Part shown: positions 43,288-52,316 of the stretch, piece after piece | How positions within the stretch are numbered: the first letter of the stretch is position 1 | How the letters are laid out: the number at the start of each line of letters is the position of its first letter | From: CAZVEE01 sp964625525 | Lineage (GTDB): Bacteria > Pseudomonadota > Alphaproteobacteria > JAJFIK01 | Length of the DNA stretch: 64,000 nt | Reading direction: 5' to 3' | Assembly: GCA_964625525.1 (NCBI GenBank) | Contig: CAZVEE010000009.1 | Coordinates: forward strand, 4,151 to 68,150 | The notes under the pieces: model-generated | What the model was told of the DNA's origin: nothing | Database searches by the model: none | The model's input: only the letters and a program-made list of their open reading frames with translations | Made by a program: the position numbers and the translations under genes

Positions 43288-44286
43288 GTGCGCGACGAAG
43301 AGACGATTGCCGAGGCCTTATCCGCCGCCGTCCGACGGTTCGTGCCGGGCGCCAGTGGCATTTCCCGGCTCACCCGCCTTTCCGGCGGTGCCAGCCAGGA
43401 AACCTGGGCCTTTGACGCCGATGTCCCCGGCGCAACCGCCATACCGTTGATCCTGCGCCGCGCGCCCGGCGGTGGAGGCGGCACCATGGGCAGCACTGCC
43501 GCCAGCCTGGAGACCGAAGCCACCATCCTGCGCCTGGCCCATGGCCGCGGTGTGGCGGTACCTGCGGTGCCCTACGTGCTGACACCCGAAGACGGCATCG
43601 GCTCAGCTTATGTGATGGAGCGCCTGGAGGGCGAGACCATCGCCCGCAAAATTCTGCGCGATGACGCCTTTGCCGCCGCCCGGCCCCGCATGGCCCGCCA
43701 ATGCGGCGAGACGCTTGCCCTGATCCATGCCCTGCCTGTCGGTGAGCTGCCGCCTCTGGCTCAGGCGGACGCGCCCGCCCAGTGGCAGCAATATCGCGAT
43801 ATCTATGACGGCTTCGCCGAACCGCGTCCGGTCTTCGATTATGCCTTCCGCTGGCTTGGCGAGCGATTGCCCAACCTGGACCGTTTGGTGTTGGTGCATG
43901 GAGACTTCCGCAATGGGAACTTGATGGTGGGGCCGGATGGGGTGCGCGCCGTGCTCGATTGGGAACTCGTGCATCTGGGCGATCCCATGGAGGATCTGGG
44001 CTGGATCTGCGTGAATTCCTGGCGTTTCGGCGTCAGCCATAAGCCCGTGGGCGGCTTTGGCGACCTGGACGACCTCATCGCCGGCTATGAGGCCGCCGGC
44101 GGCGGCCAGGTGGATCCGGCCCGCGTGGCGTTCTGGCAGGTCTTCGGCACGCTGAAATGGGGCATCATGTGCATGATGATGGTTTCGGCCTTCCGCACCG
44201 CCAGCGACCGCTCGGTGGAGCGGGCCGCCATCGGCCGGCGCGCCTCGGAAACCGAAATCGACCTTCTCAACCTGATCGGAGCCTGA
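43288..44286 (+). CDS. Aminoglycoside-phosphotransferase-like (ACAD10-type) kinase
   Basis: 332 residues from a GTG at 43288 (GGAGG 8 nt upstream). The kinase-like motifs are LSGGASQETW (nucleotide loop), VMERLEGETI, the Brenner motif VHGDFRNGNLMV with catalytic Asp, and LDWELVHLGDP. This is the APH-fold family found with acyl-CoA dehydrogenases and fused to them in ACAD10, where it phosphorylates hydroxyacyl-CoA. An antibiotic-resistance role is unlikely. It is the first gene of a set with DUF6285 and DUF3089. Confidence 0.9.
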   Translation: MRDEETIAEALSAAVRRFVPGASGISRLTRLSGGASQETWAFDADVPGATAIPLILRRAPGGGGGTMGSTAASLETEATILRLAHGRGVAVPAVPYVLTPEDGIGSAYVMERLEGETIARKILRDDAFAAARPRMARQCGETLALIHALPVGELPPLAQADAPAQWQQYRDIYDGFAEPRPVFDYAFRWLGERLPNLDRLVLVHGDFRNGNLMVGPDGVRAVLDWELVHLGDPMEDLGWICVNSWRFGVSHKPVGGFGDLDDLIAGYEAAGGGQVDPARVAFWQVFGTLKWGIMCMMMVSAFRTASDRSVERAAIGRRASETEIDLLNLIGA

Positions 44287-44290
44287 GCCC

Positions 44291-44704
44291 ATGCAGACGT
44301 CCCCGACGGCCGCGGAACTGGTGACGGCAGTGCGCGAGTTCCTGGAAACCAAAGTGGCCCCTGCGCTGACAGGCCACACCGCCTTCCATGCCCGCGTGGC
44401 GGTGAACGCACTTGCGATCGTGGAGCGCGAACTAACCCTGGGCCCGGACGCCCAGGCCCGTGAGCAGGACCGCCTGGAGAGCCTGCTCGGACAGACGGGC
44501 AGCCTGGCGGCGCTGAATGCCGCGCTGGCCAAAGCCGTGCGGGAGGGCCATATGGGCCCGGAGACGCCGGGCCTGTTGGAGCATTTGCGCTTAACCACCC
44601 TCGACACGGTGGCCATCGACCAGCCCCATTATTCCGGCTATCGCGACGCAGTGGCCGCTGAACAGCAACGGGCGGGAGAAGGAGATCGGCATGGCGACGC
44701 CTGA
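44291..44704 (+). CDS. DUF6285 domain protein
   Basis: 137 residues, all-helical in outline (TAAELVTAVREFLETKVAPAL, then HARVAVNALAIVERELTLGP, given as separate pieces). It begins 4 bp after the phosphotransferase stop. This small family typically sits between such a phosphotransferase and an acyl-CoA dehydrogenase and its function is not established. The dehydrogenase partner is absent here. The 3' end overlaps the next gene by 14 bp. Confidence 0.85.
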   Translation: MQTSPTAAELVTAVREFLETKVAPALTGHTAFHARVAVNALAIVERELTLGPDAQAREQDRLESLLGQTGSLAALNAALAKAVREGHMGPETPGLLEHLRLTTLDTVAIDQPHYSGYRDAVAAEQQRAGEGDRHGDA

Positions 44705-45863
44705 GGGTGTGAAAATCAACCCCACCGCACGGCGCGTGATCTACACGATCACGGTGCTCATCGCGCTGGTCATTGCGGGCGCGATTCTGTTTATGGGCAT
44801 GGGGCGCAGCCTGTTCCTCTCCGCCATCGATCCGGCCGCGCCATTCGAGACCTACACGCCCCCGCCCGAGCCCGACTATGCCCGGACCGAAAGCTGGGCC
44901 GCTTTGCCGTTCACGGATGATTTCGCCGACTTCGTGCCCGCGCGCCTCGCCCCGCCGCCGGTGCCCGCCAATATGGCTGATACCTTCTTCGTGCACTCCA
45001 CCACGTTTCTGAGCGGCGAAGGCTGGAACGCGGCCACGGGCCACTGGCTTGCCTCAAAGCATGCGGAAGAAACCAGCATTAAACACCATGCCAGCGCCTT
45101 TGCCGGCTGCTGCCATGTTTATGCGCCGCGTTATCGCCAGGCGACCTATTTCGCCACGTTGAACGAGGGCCGCGACGACAGCCGCCGCGCCCTGGACCTG
45201 GCCTATGAGGACGTGCGCCGCGCGTTCCGGACCTATATGGCGCGCTGGAACCAGGGCCGCCCGATCATCCTGGCCGGCCATGGCCAAGGGGCGCGCCATG
45301 TGCTGCGTTTGCTCGAAGAAGAAATCTCCGGCAGCCGCCTGCGCCGGCAACTGGTGGCTGCGTATCTGGTGGGCGTCGGCGTCCCGCTTGATCACATCGG
45401 CGAAACCCTGCCCGATCTTCCCGTTTGCGCGAGCGCGACGCAGACACGGTGCGTGGTGGGCTGGACGAGCCTGGCGGAAGGCCGCGACGATGATCGCTAT
45501 GCCACCCAATCCCTGCGCCTTGAAGACGGTGTCTACCGCGCCAATGCCAATCGCGCGCGCCTGTGTGTCAATCCGTTAAGCTGGGAGCCTGACGGCACCA
45601 TGGTCACCGCCGAGCGCAATCCCGGCGCCCTGCCCTTTACTCCGGGCCTTGACGCTCTGCCTGATCCGGTCAGCGGCGTCACAGCCGCCCGCTGCGAACA
45701 AGGCGCCCTGCGGGTGAATACGGGTGATGCGGAGGGATTTCGCCATGTGCTCAGCGAGCCGGGCGACACCCACTATCTCGATTACAATCTGTTCTATGTC
45801 TCGGTCTGGCAAAATGCCCGCGACCGCGCCTTGGCCTTCCGCCAGCGGGGAGGACGGCGCTGA
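44691..45863 (+). CDS. DUF3089 alpha/beta-hydrolase-like protein, nucleophile Ser replaced
   Basis: 390 residues. One membrane span (~15-38) anchors an outward-facing domain. Family blocks are DTFFVHSTTFLSGEGWNA, VYAPRYRQATYF, a YEDVRRAFRTYM helix and the elbow ILAGHGQGARHVLRLL. In DUF3089 proteins the elbow is normally GHSQG; here Ser is Gly, so ordinary serine-hydrolase chemistry is not expected. AAGGAG precedes the ATG. A paralogue with the same change lies at 49752-50906. Confidence 0.85.
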   Translation: MATPEGVKINPTARRVIYTITVLIALVIAGAILFMGMGRSLFLSAIDPAAPFETYTPPPEPDYARTESWAALPFTDDFADFVPARLAPPPVPANMADTFFVHSTTFLSGEGWNAATGHWLASKHAEETSIKHHASAFAGCCHVYAPRYRQATYFATLNEGRDDSRRALDLAYEDVRRAFRTYMARWNQGRPIILAGHGQGARHVLRLLEEEISGSRLRRQLVAAYLVGVGVPLDHIGETLPDLPVCASATQTRCVVGWTSLAEGRDDDRYATQSLRLEDGVYRANANRARLCVNPLSWEPDGTMVTAERNPGALPFTPGLDALPDPVSGVTAARCEQGALRVNTGDAEGFRHVLSEPGDTHYLDYNLFYVSVWQNARDRALAFRQRGGRR

Positions 45864-45963
45864 CATCGGGTGTTAGGCCTCAGCGCGACAGCTCCCCTCA
45901 AGGATCGGCCCCACCGGCAGGCACCGGCAGGGCCGAGGTCATGGTCGGGTCGGCCCGCCCCGT

Positions 45964-47391
45964 TTAGCCCCCCGGGCGTGGATCAATCCGCACCCGGCTG
46001 GTCACGAGCAACCAGATCAGCACCGCCTGGATCAAGGGCGGGATCGCCGCCGCGAAGGGGGCTGTGGTCACTGTTGGCATGAAGACCGACAGCCAGGTCG
46101 TGGAGAGCGTCCACACGCTGACGATCACCGGCAGCACGAAGTAGAGCACCAGCAGCGTCACAATCGCCGCCAGCCCGCCCCGCCCGCCGGGCGTCCCGAC
46201 GCTAAATGCCAGCACGATGCCCACGTCGCGGATCAGGAAGAACAGAGCCGCCAGAAGCAAGGCCCGGCTGTCGAAGTTCACCGGTCCGATGCCTTCAAAG
46301 GTCAGGATCTCGCTATCGCCGTCGAAGTTGAATTCCCGCTCGAAGTCGAAATTCTCCCGCAGCACCAGCGGATCGGTGAACAGGATCACAATCACGGTCA
46401 TGACGATGGCCGCGAGCAGCGACCAGCCCCAACTCGGCAAGCGTCCCAGTGCCGCGCCGAGCCGGCCCTCCGAGGCCCGCGCCCCGATCCACCGCAAGGT
46501 CACGCCGTCCTTGGCATCAAGCAGCACAGTCAGATAGGTCAGAAGCGCTGCCACGAAAGCCGCCACATAGAGCCGCGCGCTCTCCACACTGCCGGCGGCA
46601 AAGCCCACCGTATCGCCCGCATAGCCGGCCCAGTAGCCCATCATGGTCAGCAGGAACAGAATGAACGCGGTCGGTCCGGTGGCGTATTGCAGTTCCTCGC
46701 GCATCAAGCGCCAGGCGCCCACCACGGCCCAGAACAAGAACAGCCCCAGCGAGACCAGCGTGAACGGCACCGCGTCGAACATCATGCCGAACCAGGTGAC
46801 CTCAGGCGCCGCCTCGAACATGTCCGCCAGCCGCACGGAACTCCAGATCCCTTGCGCGATCCACGCCGCCAGCAGGCCCACGGCGAAAAAGCCAAAGACC
46901 CCAAAGCTGCGCCCGGCGAGGCTGCGACGCACGGCCAACAGGCTTGCAAACAGCGCGACCGCATGGCCAAACACCCCCACCGCCAACAAGGACAGCACAT
47001 CGCTGATCGCCACACCCACGCCACTGATCGAGGACGTGGTGACGAAGACGAGCCCCAGGCACATCAGGCCGCCATACCAGGTGAACAGCGTCGCCCCAAA
47101 GAGCTTGCCGACCACCATGGAGAAAGGCCGGATCGCCGACATGCGCTGGCCGTCCCAGGTGCGGTCATTGATCTCGCCGACAACCGAGCGCCCGGCAAGC
47201 CACGTGCCCCAGATAATGACGATGATCCCATAGGCGCCTTCGCCGAACTCTTTCAGAGCCAGCGCCGAAGCATCGAAGTTATCCGCCGTCAGATGAACAG
47301 CGAGGCCGATCAGCCCCAGCACCAGCGGCATCATGAGCAGCCGCTGTGGCGACAGGGTCAACCAAGCATTGCGTAGAAGTTCCGGATTCAT
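45964..47391 (-). CDS. ABC-2-type transporter permease
   Basis: 475 residues from the ATG at 47391. It has about 11-12 hydrophobic segments. The N-terminal SVVGEINDRTWDGQRMSAI loop is typical of ABC-2 permeases (EInDRTWD-type). A soluble extracytoplasmic stretch rich in Phe/Asp/Glu (~345-385) separates the last spans. It starts 14 bp after the ATPase stop, so the two form one exporter. The substrate is unknown. Confidence 0.88.
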   Translation of the reverse strand: MNPELLRNAWLTLSPQRLLMMPLVLGLIGLAVHLTADNFDASALALKEFGEGAYGIIVIIWGTWLAGRSVVGEINDRTWDGQRMSAIRPFSMVVGKLFGATLFTWYGGLMCLGLVFVTTSSISGVGVAISDVLSLLAVGVFGHAVALFASLLAVRRSLAGRSFGVFGFFAVGLLAAWIAQGIWSSVRLADMFEAAPEVTWFGMMFDAVPFTLVSLGLFLFWAVVGAWRLMREELQYATGPTAFILFLLTMMGYWAGYAGDTVGFAAGSVESARLYVAAFVAALLTYLTVLLDAKDGVTLRWIGARASEGRLGAALGRLPSWGWSLLAAIVMTVIVILFTDPLVLRENFDFEREFNFDGDSEILTFEGIGPVNFDSRALLLAALFFLIRDVGIVLAFSVGTPGGRGGLAAIVTLLVLYFVLPVIVSVWTLSTTWLSVFMPTVTTAPFAAAIPPLIQAVLIWLLVTSRVRIDPRPGG

Positions 47392-47405
47392 GGACCTGTC
47401 CCCCC

Positions 47406-48335
47406 TCAGGCGCCGCCGCCGGAGCCCTGAGGCCACTGCACGCGCGAGAAATACGTATCTTCCAGATCCTCGACGAAATCCGTCACGCTGCTAACGGCGA
47501 AGCCGCCGGCCACCAGCGCTTTCAGAAGCGCCGCGCGCTGCTGCGCCGGATCGCCCGTGCCGTCGAGTTCCGCCGTCGCCACCCGGTCGCTGGCCTCAAT
47601 CAGGGTGACACCAGCCTGCCCGCCCAGGAATGAGCCCAGCGAGGCATTGGCCTCGGCCAATTCCACCCGCACCACAGGCCGTGCGGACACTGTGAGGCTC
47701 TCCACCACCCGGCCCTGGTCCATAATGATCATGTGGCTCGAATAGGCCTTTAGTTCCGCTAGGATGTGGGAGGACACCACGAGGGTCACGCCCTCGGCCT
47801 GGAACTGGCGGAACAGGGTCGCCAGCGCCCTGCGCGCTTCCGGGTCCAGATTGGACGCGGGCTCATCGAGCAGGAGCAGCGGCGGTTCATGCACGATGGC
47901 CTGGCCGATGGCCAGCCGCTGGCGCATACCGCCCGACAGTTCCTGGGCCTTGGCGTCCATACGATCGCTCAACGCCACCCGCACCGCCGCCTGCTCCACC
48001 GCCTGAGAGGCCTCGCGCGCCGACAAGCCATGGGCCCGTGCGGCAAAGCTCAGGCACTGGGCCACGCTCAGCTCCATGTAAAGGCCGTAGCTGTCCGGCA
48101 GATAGCCAACTTGCTCGTGGATCTCGCGTGGATAATCCTGGGTGTCGAGCCCGGCGATCTCCACTGTGCCCGAAAAGGGCCGCTCCAGAGCGGCTATACA
48201 GCGCAGCAAGGTGGTCTTGCCCGCTCCGTTCGGGCCTACAAGCGCTGCAATGGCGCCCTTGGGCACGTGCACCGAGACGTCGTCGAGCGCCCGCGTCGTC
48301 GGGTACTCATAGATCAAATGCTTCACGTCGATCAT
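47406..48335 (-). CDS. ABC transporter ATP-binding protein, ABC-2 partner
   Basis: 309 residues. Walker A GPNGAGKTT (~residue 34), signature ELSGGMRQRLAI, Walker B LLLLDEPASNLDP and an H-loop SSHIL are complete. The QVGYLPDSYGLYMELSV Q-loop region is that of GldA/CcmA-like ATPases. The extra C-terminal ~80 residues are a regulatory-type extension common in these exporters. It is co-transcribed with the permease. Confidence 0.93.
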   Translation of the reverse strand: MIDVKHLIYEYPTTRALDDVSVHVPKGAIAALVGPNGAGKTTLLRCIAALERPFSGTVEIAGLDTQDYPREIHEQVGYLPDSYGLYMELSVAQCLSFAARAHGLSAREASQAVEQAAVRVALSDRMDAKAQELSGGMRQRLAIGQAIVHEPPLLLLDEPASNLDPEARRALATLFRQFQAEGVTLVVSSHILAELKAYSSHMIIMDQGRVVESLTVSARPVVRVELAEANASLGSFLGGQAGVTLIEASDRVATAELDGTGDPAQQRAALLKALVAGGFAVSSVTDFVEDLEDTYFSRVQWPQGSGGGA

Positions 48336-48558
48336 GGACGCCCCCTGCGCCGTTTTCTCGAAATTATGTCATCTGACTGTAATTGCGGCGCTCGCCGCCG
48401 TTAAGTCACCGTTTCACAAAAACAACGCGGAAATTTTGACACCGATCTTCCGGTGGACTGACCGGGGAGGACACTTTGCCCGGGCCAGATCTCTTACGCC
48501 TGCACGCGCCGTCCGCTAGCCTTTGAGACATGTTATCTCGTGCGCTCTTGGGGGGCTT

Positions 48559-49620
48559 ATGTTTCGTCTTATTGGACCCGTTTTGGTTTTTCTGATGTTT
48601 GCTGTGCCGGGAAGCGGGGCGAGCGGGCAACCCGCAACAGCAGATCCCATCGGCGCCTTTCTGGACACCCAGGTGGATTTCTCCGGGACGGTCCTGACCG
48701 GCGGCCTGGACGATGCCCCCCAACAATGGGTGCGCGGCCTCGCGGACGCCCAAACCGGACGCACGATCACACCGGACGACTCATGGCGCTGGGCTTCGGT
48801 GACCAAGCAACTCGTCGCGGTGCTGATCATGCAGCATGTGGAAGACGGCGCTCTTGCCCTCGACGACACGCTGGCTGACCGCGTGCCCGACTTTACCGTG
48901 CCCGGAACAGACGCCATCACGGTTCTCGATCTACTGCGCCACACCTCCGGCTTAGGCGAGCCCACCGACTTGCCCACGCCCACCGCCGACGGCCAGGTGG
49001 ACGCCCTTGCCCATTGCGCCGTCGATCCCATCGCCGCTCCGGCCGAGCGCTTCGCTTACAACAACTGTGACACAGTCCTGCTCGGTGTCATTCTCGAGCG
49101 CGTCAGCGGCCAGGACTGGGCGAGCCTCATGCAGGAGCGGATTTTCGACCCGGCTGGCATGACCAGCGCGGGTATCATGACCGGCACCATTCCCACCACG
49201 ATCAAAGGCTACGCCTCCGCCGGCACGCCCGAGGCCCCCGTCAATCCCGCCGTTTACGGGGCCGCCGGCGCCGCCTATGGCAACCCACAAGATCTGATCC
49301 GGTTCAACACGGCACTGATGACTGACCAGTTGCTCCGCACGGACACTAGAGAGCGGTTATGGACTGGCGAGCCCCGCTTCGGCTTCGTAGCGCTCGGCGC
49401 CTGGAGCTTTCCAGCGCAGCTCACGGGCTGCGAGGGGCCGGTGCCGCTGATTGAACGCCGCGGTTTCATCGGTGGTGTCCAGGTGCGCAACATCATCGCT
49501 CCAGAACAAGAGAAGAGCGTTGTGGTGTTCGTAAACCGGGCTGACTTTACGTTCGGCGAAATCTGGACCGGCAGCGGCTTTTCCCACCGCCTGCTGAGCC
49601 TGGCACTGTGCAATGGGTGA
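48559..49620 (+). CDS. Beta-lactamase-related serine hydrolase (family S12)
   Basis: 353 residues from the ATG at 48559 (GGGGGG 5 nt upstream). A signal peptide (~1-25) is followed by the SxxK motif WASVTKQ (~residue 79) and the YxN motif as AYNNCD (~168). The KTG-like third motif is not obvious; FIGGVQ may take its place. The family includes esterases and D-aminopeptidases as well as class C beta-lactamases; substrate is not predictable. It lies between the two DUF3089 paralogues. Confidence 0.87.
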   Translation: MFRLIGPVLVFLMFAVPGSGASGQPATADPIGAFLDTQVDFSGTVLTGGLDDAPQQWVRGLADAQTGRTITPDDSWRWASVTKQLVAVLIMQHVEDGALALDDTLADRVPDFTVPGTDAITVLDLLRHTSGLGEPTDLPTPTADGQVDALAHCAVDPIAAPAERFAYNNCDTVLLGVILERVSGQDWASLMQERIFDPAGMTSAGIMTGTIPTTIKGYASAGTPEAPVNPAVYGAAGAAYGNPQDLIRFNTALMTDQLLRTDTRERLWTGEPRFGFVALGAWSFPAQLTGCEGPVPLIERRGFIGGVQVRNIIAPEQEKSVVVFVNRADFTFGEIWTGSGFSHRLLSLALCNG

Positions 49621-49751
49621 TGCCGTCCTGGTGATCTCCGCCTCACAATGGGAACACATGGCGCGCGTGGTCGCGCTGATGCCTTTTTTTCGGAGCAAGG
49701 CAGACGCAGGGTTCGGGCGGAGATTCGCTGTGATCATCGGCGGGACCGGCT

Positions 49752-50906
49752 ATGGTGCCCCCGGTAGATGTCAATGGATTGCAAGGCGTTATGCGCACAG
49801 AGCACGGAGTGCGGCAAGCTTGGGAGACCGGGGTGAGAAGTCTCGGGATCGGCGCTGCCGTGCTGCTGGTGCTTGTGGTGGCCTTCACCGCCTGGGTGTT
49901 TCGGGACACGCTAAACGCCTATGCCATCACACCGGGCATTGGGTTTCAGGCCGCGCCGCGCCCGCCCACGCCTGACTACGGGATCACCCGCGCCTGGGCC
50001 GCTTTGCCGGGACGTCTTGATGGCTCTGACCTGGCGCCGGGCAATGCGGCGGGCGGCCTGGCGGAGGTCTGGCGCCGGGTCGATGTCTTTTTTGTCCACG
50101 CCACCACGTTCGCATCGTCAGAAGGCTGGAACGGCCCCATGGACGGCGCGGCTGGCCTCATGGTGGACACACAAGCCCTCCCCCAAGCCGCAAGCGCCTT
50201 TGCCGCAGCGGGCCGGGTTTACGCGCCGCGCTATCGCCAGGCGACGCTGCATGCCTTCCGGTCCGGGAGCGAGGATGCCCGCCGGGCTCAATCCTTTGCC
50301 TATCAAGATGTGCGCCGGGCCTTTCGCCACTACATGCGTTTTCGCAATCGGGGCCGGCCCTTCATTCTCGTCGGGCACGGTCAGGGGGCGCTGCACACGC
50401 TGGGCCTGCTCCAGGACGATATCCTGGGCAGCACCATTCAAGAACGCTTGATCGCCGCTTATCTGGTGGGCCACCCAGTGCCGCTTGATCTGTTCACCGG
50501 CCCCTTGCGGGGGATGGCGCCCTGCCGCGATCCGAATGACACCGGCTGCCTCGCCGCTTGGACTCTGGCGGGCGAGACGCCCGACTATGCCCTGGTTTGG
50601 CAGAACCAGCGCCTTGCTCCTGTGGGCGAGCGGGCGGTGCTCTGCACCAATCCCCTAACCTGGTTCACCGATGAAGGCGCAGCGTCCCGTATGACCAATG
50701 CGGGAGCCCTTAAGACAAGCGCCGCCCTCCACCCCGCACCCTTGGTCCTCGGCGTCACCGGCGCCGTGTGCGAGGGCGGCGTCTTAAAGACCGACACGGA
50801 TCTTCCTGCCGCGCTGTCGGGCTCTGCCCGCGACGTGACGCTGTTCTACCAGTCCATCCGGGAAAACACAGCCGCCCGCGCTACCGCCTTTTTCTCGCGT
50901 CGTTGA
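49752..50906 (+). CDS. DUF3089 paralogue, nucleophile Ser replaced
   Basis: 384 residues from the ATG at 49752, or 371 from the ATG at 49791 (AAGG upstream). One membrane span (~30-50) is followed by VDVFFVHATTFASSEGWNG, RVYAPRYRQATLHAF, YQDVRRAFRHYM and ILVGHGQGALHTLGLL. It aligns along its length with the product of 44691-45863, including Gly in place of the elbow Ser. The two probably arose by duplication and may act together. Cysteines are similarly placed (PCRDPNDTGC). Confidence 0.85.
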   Translation: MVPPVDVNGLQGVMRTEHGVRQAWETGVRSLGIGAAVLLVLVVAFTAWVFRDTLNAYAITPGIGFQAAPRPPTPDYGITRAWAALPGRLDGSDLAPGNAAGGLAEVWRRVDVFFVHATTFASSEGWNGPMDGAAGLMVDTQALPQAASAFAAAGRVYAPRYRQATLHAFRSGSEDARRAQSFAYQDVRRAFRHYMRFRNRGRPFILVGHGQGALHTLGLLQDDILGSTIQERLIAAYLVGHPVPLDLFTGPLRGMAPCRDPNDTGCLAAWTLAGETPDYALVWQNQRLAPVGERAVLCTNPLTWFTDEGAASRMTNAGALKTSAALHPAPLVLGVTGAVCEGGVLKTDTDLPAALSGSARDVTLFYQSIRENTAARATAFFSRR

Positions 50907-50914
50907 CGGTTCAA

Positions 50915-52270
50915 TCAAGGCCTGGGGAAACCGGAGCTGGCATTGATGCGGGTGCGGTCGGCGTGGCCGAGGCCTTCGCGCATGTGGCGCAACAACTCGG
51001 GCAAGCTGGCGTCCATGGTCTCGAAATGCGCCGGCCGGTCGAGAAGCGCCTTGAGCGGTGGTGCCAGCTCCACGGGGCGGGCGATCACCGGCTCCACCAC
51101 TTCCGGGAATTTCGAGGCGTGCGCGGTGGCGGCGAGCACCCAGGGCTGTTGCTTCGGCGCGCCCACCAGCCCGTGATAGGCGTGCAGCCCCGCCGCCGTA
51201 TGCGGACACCAGACCAGACCGTGGCGCTGATGATCGCGGGCGATCGTGCCCCGGATGGCTTCATTGCTCACCCCCACGGCACTGACGCCGAAATCGGTCA
51301 GCGCCTCGCGATCACCGAGCGCCATCAGCCGCTCGAAATTGCTCGGCGCGCCCACATCCATGGCATTGGCAATGGTGGGCACGGAGGCGCGCGGAGTGTA
51401 GCGTCCCGTCAGGAAATAATCCGGAATCGTCTCATTGGCATTGGTGGCGCACAAGATCCGGCCAATGGGCAGGCCCATGATCTTGGCCCAGACGCAGGCC
51501 AGCGCATTACCCAGATTGCCCGTTGGGATGATCACATTGGCGGGCTCGCCCGTGATCGCGTGCACCCGCAGCGCCGCCCAGGCGTGATAGCACAGCTGCG
51601 CCAGCACCCGCGCGATATTGATGGAATTGGCCGATGTCAGGTTAAAGCCCCGGCGCATCTCCTCATCGGCGAAGGCCTGTTTCGCCAGCGCCTGGCAGGC
51701 ATCGAAATCGGGCTTCACCGCAAGCGTCAGCACATTGCGCGACCAGCAGGACAGTTGATGCTGTTGCAGGCTCGACACGCGGCCTTCTGGGAACATCACC
51801 ACCACCCGCGCCTCGGGCCGGTTGTCGAACGCCGCTGCGACCGCGCCGCCAGTGTCGCCCGACGTGGCGACGAGAATAGTAAAAGGCGGGTCTTCGGGTT
51901 GTTTCAGCCGGGTCAGACATTCCGCCAGGAAACGCGCGCCGAAATCCTTGAACGCGGCCGTGGGGCCGTGAAACAGGTCCAACACGAAGAACCGCGCCTC
52001 GTCCCCGTGCGGACGGTTCAATTCCAGCGGAAAGTTAAAGGCGCTCTCGCACATGACCTCAAGGCTGGGGCGCAGCTCATCGGCGGCGAAGAACGGCGCC
52101 AACAGGCGCGGCGCGAGAGTGGCGAGTGGCGCCTCCGGGTTGAGCTTCTCCACATCAAGCTGAGGCAGCGCATCGGGGACATAAAGGCCGCCATCGGGCG
52201 CCAGACCCGTCATCACCGCCTCGCTCAACGAGACCGCCGGGCTTTCATTCCGGGTGCTGACGAACCGCAT
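50915..52270 (-). CDS. thrC: Threonine synthase
   Basis: 451 residues from the ATG at 52270 (GGGAGA upstream). The opening MRFVSTRNESPAVSLSEAV and GLAPDGGLYVP are typical. The PLP lysine is in PTAAFKDFGARF (~108), the phosphate-binding SGDTGGAV at ~150 and the IPTGNLGNALA loop at ~250. It converts O-phosphohomoserine to threonine. It follows the homoserine kinase gene after 46 bp, completing the last two steps of threonine synthesis. Confidence 0.96.
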   Translation of the reverse strand: MRFVSTRNESPAVSLSEAVMTGLAPDGGLYVPDALPQLDVEKLNPEAPLATLAPRLLAPFFAADELRPSLEVMCESAFNFPLELNRPHGDEARFFVLDLFHGPTAAFKDFGARFLAECLTRLKQPEDPPFTILVATSGDTGGAVAAAFDNRPEARVVVMFPEGRVSSLQQHQLSCWSRNVLTLAVKPDFDACQALAKQAFADEEMRRGFNLTSANSINIARVLAQLCYHAWAALRVHAITGEPANVIIPTGNLGNALACVWAKIMGLPIGRILCATNANETIPDYFLTGRYTPRASVPTIANAMDVGAPSNFERLMALGDREALTDFGVSAVGVSNEAIRGTIARDHQRHGLVWCPHTAAGLHAYHGLVGAPKQQPWVLAATAHASKFPEVVEPVIARPVELAPPLKALLDRPAHFETMDASLPELLRHMREGLGHADRTRINASSGFPRP

Positions 52271-52316
52271 AGCTGCTTTGTCTCCCGTGTTCCACGCCTG
52301 ATCGCACACCCCGTGG

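Noticed and set aside
43288..44286. Aminoglycoside resistance gene
   Set aside because: The sequence type and the DUF6285 partner match the acyl-CoA-associated phosphotransferase group, not resistance enzymes.
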